DNA of 10,318 nt, taken from contig CM022666.1 of NCBI GenBank assembly GCA_012295275.1, positions 16,860,772 to 16,871,089 of the forward strand, given 5' to 3'. Each line of letters begins with the position of its first letter. Positions within the stretch are counted from its first letter, which is position 1. The notes under the pieces are model-generated. The model saw only the letters and a list, made by a program, of their open reading frames with translations. It searched no databases and was not told the DNA's origin. Both the position numbers and the translations under genes were made by a program. Origin of the DNA: Chrysomallon squamiferum (Eukaryota > Mollusca > Gastropoda > Neomphalida > Peltospiridae). Positions 1-5,230 of the stretch are shown one piece after another.

Positions 1-133
1 GTTGTGCATCAGCTACAGTTTTATTAAGTTCCCCTTTTATAAGTAAAAATCTTTTTCTTTGAGCTGAATTCTCACATTGCTTATTTACAGAATTTTCATC
101 ATTTATCCAAAATAGTGACTAATGAACTTAAAA

Positions 134-134
<1 letters not shown>
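1..134 (+). repeat. Junction block (left-truncated copy)
   Basis: This is the least repetitive part of the unit and links the end of one unit to the AAT array of the next. The copy starts at the window edge, so the upstream part seen in the other three copies (from TTGAAAATATTGTTATAC) is missing. It is AT-rich with no open frame and I recognise no family in it. Confidence 0.85.

Positions 135-200
<66 letters not shown>
135..200 (+). repeat. (AAT)22 microsatellite
   Basis: This is a pure run of 22 AAT triplets, 66 bp, starting right after CTTAAAAG. On the minus strand it reads ATT, so it is complementary to the (ATT)n array of the same unit at about 1117-1216. It translates to poly-isoleucine in one frame, which is not evidence of coding. 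Confidence 0.97.
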
Positions 201-202
<2 letters not shown>

Positions 203-206
203 TTAA

Positions 207-281
207 AACAACAACAACAACAACAGTAATAATAATAGGCAGTGGACGGATGAAGCCCGACGTCTTTTTTCCTTTTCTCTC
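207..281 (+). repeat. Module M, first copy (A1)
   Basis: The module consists of (CAA)n, a short (TAA)n, AGTGGACGGATGAA, a short GC segment (GCCCGACG) and the pyrimidine run CTTTTTTCCTTTTCTCTC. A second, slightly diverged copy lies at 1762-1828 in the same orientation, downstream of the satellite. The two copies bracket the rest of the unit as direct repeats about 1.55 kb apart. Its function is unknown. Confidence 0.85.
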
Positions 282-370
282 GTCCGCCGAGTGGAGTGCA
301 GTCGACCCGACCCGACCTGACCCGACCCGACCCTACCCGAGTGTAGCCGAACGGAGCTGAGCTGAGATCG
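282..370 (+). repeat. GC-rich (CCCGA)n pentanucleotide segment
   Basis: This is a short GC-rich island in an AT-rich unit. It starts GTCCGCCGAGTGGAG, continues with about seven CCCGA-like pentamers (variants CCTGA and CCCTA), and ends in GCTGAGCTGAGATCG. The open frame across it reads DPTRPDPTRPYPS, but this is just the pentamer translated. Copies are at 2386-2497 (with the B-specific 23 bp), 5657-5744 and 7811-7922. Confidence 0.88.
306..338 (-). other. G-quadruplex motif on the minus strand (A1)
   Basis: The plus strand has seven C-runs, six of them CCC and one CC, each separated by 2 nt. The minus strand therefore begins GGGTAGGGTCGGGTCGGG, which meets the G3+N1-7 rule with 2-nt loops using four adjacent runs. 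The plus strand could form the matching i-motif. Folding is inferred, not shown. Confidence 0.7.
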
Positions 371-379
371 AACGTTAGA

Positions 380-431
380 AAACTGGGTCTCGGTACTCGC
401 TACCGATGTCAATTTCGCCTTAAAGACTGCA
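380..431 (-). repeat. 52-bp box, L copy (A1), inverted relative to the R copy
   Basis: The reverse complement of this segment matches 1985-2036 at 46 of 52 positions without gaps, including GGGTCTCGG, CTACCGATGT and CCTTAAAGACTGCA. The two copies face each other across about 1.55 kb of unit A. This could be a foldback-type inverted repeat or a relic of terminal inverted repeats of a non-autonomous element. No target-site duplication is obvious. Confidence 0.85.
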
Positions 432-526
432 CAAAAATTAAGAATGAAAAAAATCAATAAATAAAGCCAAAAAATTATTGACAGTGACACTTTACAGTCC
501 ATCACCACGAAAGACGAAATGCTCTT
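432..526 (+). other. Non-repetitive spacer between L-box and CAA block
   Basis: This is about 95 bp of AT-rich sequence starting CAAAAATTAAGAATG and ending at ATGCTCTTCA. It is conserved in all four units (2559-2653, 5807-5901, 7984-8078), with one C/G difference (GCTCTTCAC in A, GCTGTTCAC in B). No gene, RNA or promoter is recognised in it. Confidence 0.7.
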
Positions 527-617
527 CACAACAACAACAACAACAACAACAACAAAAACAACAGCAGCAGCAACAGTAGCACCACCACCACCAACAACAA
601 CGACAACAACAGCAATA
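527..617 (+). repeat. CAA/CAG/CAC trinucleotide block (A1)
   Basis: A mixed CAN triplet tract runs (CAA)n, AAAACAACAGCAGCAGCAAC, CAGTAG, (CAC)n, (CAA)n, CGACAACAACAGCAATAATG. It is open in the plus frames as poly-T or poly-Q/P type strings and in the minus frames as poly-V or poly-L. The same tract is open in several frames at once, which is a property of the repeat and not of a gene. It is followed by a conserved 70-bp stretch ending at CGAAACCTTTGTATTATTAT. Confidence 0.9.
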
Positions 618-688
618 ATGCTAATTTCGTGCAAAATGACTCGTGAACACAGGATAAGTGCGAAACCTTTGTATTATTATCATGACCG

Positions 689-721
<33 letters not shown>

Positions 722-746
722 GTAGTTATTATTATTATTACTATTA

Positions 747-778
<32 letters not shown>

Positions 779-797
779 TTTTTATTATTATTATTAT
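689..797 (+). repeat. (CTA)n to (TTA)n compound microsatellite (A1)
   Basis: A (CTA)n run ends in the perfect palindrome ACTACTAGTAGT at 715-726, after which the repeat continues as (TTA)n with CTA, TTG and T-run interruptions to TATTATGATAG. Confidence 0.92.
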
Positions 798-1116
798 GAT
801 AGTACAGTACCGTAGATGCACAGTCACACACACACACGCATGGCGCTTTCTTTCTTTCTTTCTTTCTTTGAGTAGAAGAAGAACAACAACAACAAGATCG
901 AATACTGCCAGCGCTTTATTTTTCTTTTTTCATTTCTTTATTTTTCTTTTATTTTATTAATTTTGTTGTTTGGATTTTTGATATTTTTTTTTTTATTCTT
1001 TTTTTTTTTTTCTTCTTCTTGTTTGTGTGAGTGCACTCTTCAAGGTGAAATTGTCAGCGAGCCAATACTGCCGGCGTTTATTTTTATTTCTTTATTTCTT
1101 TATTTTATTTTTTTAA
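798..1116 (+). repeat. CA / TTTC / GAA block with duplicated 'ATACTGCC' segment (A1)
   Basis: This block holds, in order, AGTACAGTACCGTAGATGCA, a short (CA)n, GCATGGCGC, (TTTC)n, AGAAGAAGAACAACAAC, and AATACTGCCAGCGCTTTATT at 901. After T-rich sequence and the degenerate box there is a second AATACTGCCGGCGTTTATT at 1064. The two ATACTGCC segments, each followed by T-rich TTTC/TTTA sequence, are direct repeats about 163 bp apart. Short (CA)n can adopt Z-DNA, but this run is short. No gene is seen. Equivalent blocks are at 2942-3265, 6173-6499 and 8372-8693. Confidence 0.78.
1032..1072 (+). repeat. Central degenerate copy of the box (A1)
   Basis: This segment begins TGCACTCTTCAAGGTGAAAT and continues TGTCAGCGAG. 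It aligns to the R-box orientation (the reverse complement of the L-box) over TGCA-TCTT-AAGG-GAAATTG-CA-GCGAG with a gap of about 6 nt. A third, older copy of the same box thus lies in the middle of the unit. Other copies are at about 3182-3222, 6411-6451 and 8607-8647; the B copies have TCTTTAAGG, closer to the L and R boxes. Confidence 0.65.
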
Positions 1117-1129
1117 TTATTAATTATTA

Positions 1130-1193
<64 letters not shown>

Positions 1194-1216
1194 CATTATT
1201 ATTATTATTATTATTT
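1117..1216 (+). repeat. (ATT)n microsatellite (A1)
   Basis: About 100 bp of ATT triplets with a few CATT interruptions, entered from TTTTTTAATTATTAATTATT. It is the reverse complement of the AAT array at 135-200 and could pair with it in single-stranded DNA. Confidence 0.95.
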
Positions 1217-1412
1217 TTATTTTTTTTATTTTAAATTTTACATATTTTATTCTATTTTATCTATTTTTTTTTTTTTTATTATTATTATTACTATTATTAT
1301 TATTATTATTATTTTTTGTCATTTTTTTATTTTAAATTTTACATCTTTTGTTTAATTTTTTTTTTATTTATTATTCTTTTCATTTATTAAAATTTTTATT
1401 ATTATTATTATC
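1217..1412 (+). repeat. AT-rich tandem duplication before the satellite (A1)
   Basis: Two tandem copies of a roughly 100-bp segment each contain ATTTTAAATTTTACAT (1228 and 1329), followed by T-runs and short ATT runs, often with a GTCATTTTTT lead-in. The sequence is almost pure A+T with strong strand bias to T. Equivalents are at 3478-3691, 6589-6789 and 8898-9108. AT content of this kind is typical of matrix-attachment or DNA-unwinding sequences, but that role is only a possibility. Confidence 0.8.
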
Positions 1413-1761
1413 AAAATGCTATGGGAACCTTTTTCAAAGTGCAATAACTTTGTCCGAGCACGTGGGAAAAATCGGGCGCACATACCCAAAAGTGGGGCAA
1501 AGGGTTGCCCGACACGGGTCAAAAGTGCCGCACGCCCCACCCAAGGGGAACAACTCGTTTCCGACACGTGCACAAAAACGCACATATGAATTTGAAAATT
1601 TGCTCGATTTTTTTTCAAACGCATTTTCAAAACGTGCAGCACCTTTGGTAAATGTTGGAAACGTTTTTCCCACACTCGCCCCGACGGCGCGCACGTTTTG
1701 CACACGTCGAAATATTTTTTCCGACCAAACGGAACAGTGCCACATGGATTTTCAATTTTTT
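1413..1761 (+). repeat. CpG-rich satellite monomer, single copy (A1)
   Basis: This is one monomer of a roughly 374-bp satellite, 349 bp here because its 3' tail (AAAATCGAATTTTTTCAAG) is missing and module M follows directly. Landmarks in order are AAAATGCTATGGGAACC, CAAAGTGCAATAACTTT, GAGCACGTGGG, ACCCAAAAGTGGGGC, CCGACACGTGCAC, GTGCAGCACCTTTGGTAAAT, CGCCCCGACGGCGCGCACG and CCGACCAAACGGAACAG. It is much richer in G+C and CpG than its surroundings. It is open in several frames on both strands, but monomers are not a multiple of three and the frames drift between copies. Confidence 0.93.
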
Positions 1762-1828
1762 CAACAACAACAACAATAATAATTGACAGTGGACGGATGA
1801 AACCCGGCGGCTTTTTTCCTTTTCTCTC
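1762..1828 (+). repeat. Module M, second copy (A1)
   Basis: The order is (CAA)n(TAA)n, TTGACAGTGGACGGATGAA, ACCCGGCGG and the same pyrimidine run. It starts directly at the 3' end of the satellite monomer. In contrast to the first copy, it runs into TTTA repeats and not into the (CCCGA)n segment. Confidence 0.85.
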
Positions 1829-1984
1829 CTCATATTTTTATTTATTTATTTATTTATTTATTTTTTTAAATTATTATTTTTTTCTTAATATTTCATTCTT
1901 TCTTTCTTTCTTTCTTTCTTTCTTTATTTATTTTGTTTATTTATTTATTGATTTATTTATTTATTTATTTTTTTTTTTTTCATC
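1829..1984 (+). repeat. TTTA / TTTC tetranucleotide block (A1)
   Basis: The order is (TTTA)n, TTTTTTTAAATTATTATTTT, CTTAATATTTCA, (TTTC)n, then (TTTA)n again and a T-run ending at CATCTGCAG. It is a pure pyrimidine-biased strand with no gene. Confidence 0.92.
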
Positions 1985-2036
1985 TGCAGTCTTTAAGGTG
2001 ATATTCACATCGGTAGTGAGTTCCGAGACCCACTTT
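1985..2036 (+). repeat. 52-bp box, R copy (A1)
   Basis: This copy begins TGCAGTCTTTAAGGTGATA and ends GAGACCCACTTT. It is the inverted partner of 380-431. It sits between the TTTA/TTTC block and the junction block. Confidence 0.85.
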
Positions 2037-2238
2037 TGAAAATATTGTTATACTTTATTACTAGGATAATAAACCTGGAATGTATAAATTACACTGGGTC
2101 CATTGTTGTGCATCAGCTACATTTTTATTAAGTTCCCCTTTTATAAGTAAAAATCTTTTTCTTTGAGCTGAATTCTCACATTGCTTATTTACAGAATTTT
2201 CATCATTTATCCAAAATAGTGACTAATGAACTTAAAAG
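2037..2238 (+). repeat. Junction block between A1 and B1
   Basis: This is a full-length copy of the junction block, running from just after the R-box to the AAT array. It has an 11-bp deletion near 2066 relative to the copies at 5306 and 7412. It contains an AATAAA hexamer and a TTATTTACAG string, but these are expected by chance in such AT-rich DNA and there is no exon to attach them to. Confidence 0.85.
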
Positions 2239-2268
2239 AATAATAATAATAATAATAATAACAATAAC

Positions 2269-2304
<36 letters not shown>
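2239..2304 (+). repeat. (AAT)n microsatellite, interrupted
   Basis: This run is 66 bp and carries two AAC interruptions near 2260-2270. B2 has the same interruption pattern and the A units lack it, so the interruption marks the B lineage. Confidence 0.96.
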
Positions 2305-2306
<2 letters not shown>

Positions 2307-2310
2307 TTAA

Positions 2311-2385
2311 AACAACAACAACAACAACAGTAATAATAATAGGCAGTGGACGGATGAAGCCCGACGTCTTTTTTCCTTTTCTCTC
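2311..2385 (+). repeat. Module M, first copy (B1)
   Basis: This copy is the same as the A1 first copy, with GCCCGACGTC before the pyrimidine run, and leads into the (CCCGA)n segment. Confidence 0.84.
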
Positions 2386-2409
2386 GTCCGCCGAGTGGAG
2401 TGCAGTCGA

Positions 2410-2442
2410 CCCGACCCGACCTGACCCGACCCGACCCTACCC
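2410..2442 (-). other. G-quadruplex motif on the minus strand (B1)
   Basis: The run spacing and sequence are the same as at 306-338, and the motif is conserved without change. Confidence 0.7.
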
Positions 2443-2474
2443 GAGTGTAGCCGAACGGAGCTGAGCTGAGATCG

Positions 2475-2497
2475 GTTCCGATGGCAACGGTGAGACG
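2475..2497 (+). other. 23-bp segment specific to B units (B1)
   Basis: These 23 bases lie between GAGATCG and AACGTTAG. They are absent from A1 and A2, where the flanks join directly. An identical segment is at 7900-7922 in B2. It begins GTTCCGATGG and ends GTGAGACG. Either B gained it or A lost it; the short CG shared by the segment end and its left flank would fit a deletion in A. Confidence 0.85.
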
Positions 2498-2506
2498 AAC
2501 GTTAGA

Positions 2507-2558
2507 AAACTGGGTCTCGGTACTCGCTACTCATGTCAATTTCGCCTTAAAGACTGCA
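2507..2558 (-). repeat. 52-bp box, L copy (B1)
   Basis: This copy equals the A1 L copy except for CTACTCATG in place of CTACCGATG, a change shared with B2. Confidence 0.84.
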
Positions 2559-2653
2559 CAAAAATTAAGAATGAAAAAAATCAATAAATAAAGCCAAAAA
2601 ATTATTGACAGTGACACTTTACAGTCCATCACCACGAAAGACGAAATGCTGTT

Positions 2654-2742
2654 CACAACAACAACAACAACAACAACAAAAACAACAGCAGCAGCAACAG
2701 TAGCACCACCACCACCAACAACAACGACAACAACAGCAATAA
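2654..2742 (+). repeat. CAA/CAG/CAC trinucleotide block (B1)
   Basis: The order of sub-tracts is the same as at 527-617, with one CAA triplet fewer. Confidence 0.9.
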
Positions 2743-2812
2743 TGCTAATTTCGTGCAAAATGACTCGTGAACACAGGATAAGTGCGAAACCTTTGTATTA
2801 TTATCATGACCG

Positions 2813-2874
2813 CTACTACTACTACTACTACTATTACAACTACTACTAGTAGTTATTTATTATTATTATTATTA

Positions 2875-2915
<41 letters not shown>

Positions 2916-2941
2916 TATTATTATTTTTATTATTATTATTA
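2813..2941 (+). repeat. (CTA)n to (TTA)n compound microsatellite (B1)
   Basis: The CTA run carries a TTACAA interruption shared with B2. The palindrome ACTACTAGTAGT is at 2842-2853. The TTA run is longer than in A1. Confidence 0.92.
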
Positions 2942-3265
2942 TGATAGTACAGTACCGTAGATGCACAGTCACACACACACGCATGGCGCTTTCTTTCTTT
3001 CTTTCTTTCTTTCATTGAGTAGAAGAAGAACAACAACAACAAGATCGAATACTGCCAGCGCTTTATTTTTCTTTTTTCATTTCTTTATTTTTCTTTTATT
3101 TTATTAATTTTGTTGTTTGGATTTTTGATATTTTTTTTTCAATTGTTTTTTTTTTTTTCTTCTTCTTCTTGTTTGTGTGAGTGCACTCTTTAAGGTGAAA
3201 TTGTCATCGAGCCAATACTGCCAGCGTTTATTTTTTTATTTCTTTATTTCTTTATTTTTTTTTTT
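2942..3265 (+). repeat. CA / TTTC / GAA block (B1)
   Basis: The organisation is that of 798-1116. The TTTC run ends in TTTCATTGAGTAG, a private change. The degenerate box at 3182 reads TCTTTAAGG. Confidence 0.76.
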
Positions 3266-3477
<212 letters not shown>

Positions 3478-3691
3478 TTTGTTTTTTTATTTTTGTTTTG
3501 TCATTTTTTTATTTTAAATTTTACATATTTTATTCTATTTTATCTATTATTTTTTTTTTATTATTCTTACTATTATTATTATTATTTTTTTTTTTTTTGT
3601 CATTTTTTATTTTAAATTTTACATATTTTATTTAATTTTTTTTTATTTATTATTTTTTACATTTATTATAATTTTTGTTATTATTATTAGG
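3478..3691 (+). repeat. AT-rich tandem duplication before the satellite (B1)
   Basis: The duplication is the same, with the two ATTTTAAATTTTACAT cores near 3511 and 3610. It ends in TTATTAGGAAAATGC at the satellite border, where the A units have TTATCAAAATGC. Confidence 0.8.
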
Positions 3692-4065
3692 AAAATGCTA
3701 GGGGTACCTTTTTCAAAGTGCAATAACTTTGTCCGAGCACGTGGGAAAAATCGGGCGCACATACCCAAAAGTCGGGCAAGGGTTTCCCGACACGGGTCAA
3801 AAGTGCCGCACGCCCCACCGAAGGGGAACAACTCGTTTCCGACACGTGCACGAAAAACGCACATGTTTTTGAAAATTTGCTCGATTTTTTTTCAAACGCA
3901 TTTTCGAAAGGTGCAGCACCTTTGGTAAATGTTGGAAACGTTTTTGCCACACTCGCCCCGACGGCGCGCACGTTTTGCACACGTCGAAATATTTTTCCCG
4001 ACCAAACGGAACAGTGTCAAACGGATTTTCAACTTTTGAAAATCGAATTTTTTCAAGTTTCGTTG
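3692..4065 (+). repeat. Satellite monomer B1-m1 (374 bp)
   Basis: This is a full-length monomer including the 3' tail CTTTTGAAAATCGAATTTTT. It has the palindrome AAAGGTGCAGCACCTTT at 3907-3923, and two CACGTG hexamers (in GAGCACGTGGG and GACACGTGCAC). Its CTTTGTCCGAG variant is shared with the A monomers, and its AAAAGTCGGGC variant with B2-m2. Confidence 0.93.
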
Positions 4066-4540
4066 AAAATGCTAGGGGTACCTTTTTCAAAGTGCAATAA
4101 CTTTTTCCGAGCACATGGGAAAAATCGGTGCAGCACTTTGGAAACGTAAAATGTTCGCCCCGAACGTTTTTTTTCCCGACCAAACGGAACGCCCCGAAAA
4201 TCGAATTTCAAGTTTCCGCGCGGTACCTTTTTCACAAACCCAAAAGTGGGGCAAGGGTTTCCCGACACGGGTCAAAAGTGCCGCACGCCCCACCGAAGGG
4301 GAACAACTCGTTTCCGACACGTGCACAAAAAACGCACATGTTTTTGAAAATTTGCTCGATTTTTTTTCAAACGCATTTTCGAAAGGTGCAGCACCTTTGG
4401 TAAATGTTGGAAACGTTTTTGCCACATTCGCCCCGACGGCGCGCACGTTTTGGACACGTCGAAATATTTTTCCCGACCAAACGGAACAGTGCCAAACGGA
4501 TTTTCAACTTTTGAAAATCGAATTTTTTCAAGTTTCGTTG
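4066..4540 (+). repeat. Compound satellite monomer B1-m2 (475 bp)
   Basis: This is a full monomer plus about 100 extra bases inserted between AAAAATCGG (about 4128) and ACCCAAAAG. The extra part (about 4129-4232) is a collapsed monomer. It holds in order short pieces of TGCAGCAC-TTTGG-AAACG, CGCCCCGA, CCCGACCAAACGGAAC, AAAATCGAATTTCAAGTTTC and GGTACCTTTTTCA, with the DNA between them deleted. The first CACGTG is changed to CACATG. Confidence 0.9.
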
Positions 4541-4902
4541 AAAATGCTAGGGGTACCTTTTTCAAAGTGCAATAACTTTTTCCGAGCACGTGGGAAAAAT
4601 CGGACGCACATACCCAAAAGTGGGGCAAGGGTTGCCCGACACGGGTCAAAAGTGCCGCACGCCCCACCCAAGGGGAACAACTCGTTTCCGACACGTGCAC
4701 AAAAAACGCACATGTTTTTGAAAAATTTGCTCGATTTTTTTTCAAACGCATTTTCAAAAGGTGCAGCACCTTTGGTAAATGTTGGAAACGTTTTTGCCAC
4801 ACTCGCCCCGACGGAGCGCACGTTTTGCACACGTCGAAATATTTTTCCCGACCCGACCATTTTCACGGAATAGTGCCTTGAAAACACGGATTTTCAATTT
4901 TT
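4541..4902 (+). repeat. Satellite monomer B1-m3 (last full copy of the array)
   Basis: This monomer carries CGGACGCAC, GGGTTGCCCG and TTTTCAAAAGGTGC, all shared with B2-m3 and not with the first two monomers. Near 4850-4890 it has extra bases relative to other monomers (CCCGACCCGACCATTTTCAC, CCTTGAAAACACGG). It ends in CGGATTTTCAATTTTTCAAC and passes straight into module M, as in the A units. Confidence 0.9.
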
Positions 4903-5085
4903 CAACAACAACAACAATAATAATTGACAAAAGTGGACGGATGAACAACTCGTTTCCGACACGTGCACAAAAAACGCACATGTTTTTGAAAATTTGCTCG
5001 TTTTTTTTCGCATTTTCAAAGGTCTCGTCATTTCCCGACCACACGGAATAGTTTTTTTTTTTTATTTACCCGGCGGCTTTTTTTA
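4903..5085 (+). repeat. Module M, second copy (B1), interrupted
   Basis: The left half (4903-4945) ends in AGTGGACGGATGAA. The right half resumes at about 5068 with ACCCGGCGGCTTTTTTT. Between them lies a truncated satellite segment of about 122 bp (4946-5067). The pyrimidine run is also altered to TTTTATTTCG. In the A units the two halves are contiguous, so this copy was split by an insertion or by a conversion event. Confidence 0.8.
4946..5067 (+). repeat. Truncated satellite segment inserted in module M (B1)
   Basis: The segment starts CAACTCGTTTCCGACACGTG, continues through ACGCACATGTTTTTGAAAAT, then skips to CGCATTTTCAAAGG, then to TTTCCCGACCACACGGAATAG, then T-rich sequence. It is therefore an internally deleted monomer fragment lying inside the second module M, between GATGAA and CCCGGCGG. 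It has no counterpart in the A units. Confidence 0.85.
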
Positions 5086-5106
5086 TTTCGTCATATTTTT
5101 TTTTTA

Positions 5107-5138
<32 letters not shown>

Positions 5139-5199
5139 AAATTATTATTTTTTTCTTAATATTTCATTCTTTCTTTCTTTCTTTCTTTATTTATTTTGT

Positions 5200-5230
<31 letters not shown>

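Larger units (their letters stand above)
1..2104 (+). repeat. Higher-order repeat unit A1 (about 2.1 kb)
   Basis: This is the first complete long unit, with the start phase set arbitrarily at GTTGTGCATCAGC. The same string recurs at 2105, 5385 and 7491. The unit carries one satellite monomer and ends with the inverted 52-bp box and part of the junction block. It matches A2 (5385-7490) almost base for base outside the microsatellites. It shares with A2, against B1 and B2, the sequence GCTACAGTTT near its start, the lack of a 23-bp segment after GAGATCG, GCTACCGATG in the L-box, and GCTCTTCAC before the CAA block. A private 11-bp deletion near 2066 (CTAGGATAATAA instead of CTAGGAAAGGCTGGTAATAATAA) separates it from A2. 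It is non-coding; nothing recognisable suggests a known transposon family. Confidence 0.93.

Noticed and set aside
306-338. Interstitial telomere-like repeat
   Set aside because: The minus strand contains GGGTAGGGTC but the unit is GGGTC, with only one GGGTA. No TTAGGG-, TTAGG- or TTTAGGG-type array is present.
115-360. 81-codon frame with a poly-isoleucine run, repeated in each unit
   Set aside because: It is an AAT microsatellite plus the (CCCGA)n pentamer read in one frame. Triplet repeats are naturally open and the encoded homopolymers carry no family signal.
203-634. 143-codon minus-strand frame rich in valine and leucine, repeated at 5578-6009
   Set aside because: It is made from CAA, CAC and AAT tracts on the other strand. 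The B units break it at the equivalent place, by the 23-bp segment and a stop, so it is not conserved.
380-2036. Complete DNA transposon or LTR retrotransposon bounded by the boxes
   Set aside because: There is no transposase, integrase or polymerase frame, no clear target-site duplication and no terminal direct repeat. Only a non-autonomous or foldback relic remains possible.
2066-2110. AATAAA hexamer followed by a GT-rich stretch in the junction block, resembling a polyadenylation site
   Set aside because: There is no transcript or exon upstream, and AATAAA is frequent by chance in DNA this AT-rich. Transcript data would be needed.
2180-2200. TTATTTACAG as a possible 3' splice site
   Set aside because: The pyrimidine tract is weak, there is no coding sequence downstream, and the next feature is an AAT microsatellite.
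4115-4873. 252-codon open frame through the B1 satellite array
   Set aside because: It crosses the compound monomer into the next one in a different frame of the repeat, because monomers of 374 and 475 bp are not multiples of three. Both strands are open over the same DNA, and the same monomer is read as unrelated peptides in different copies. This is repeat-driven openness, not a gene.
3692-4902. CRISPR-like regular repeats
   Set aside because: The repeats are contiguous monomers of about 374 bp without unique spacers, in clearly eukaryotic sequence.
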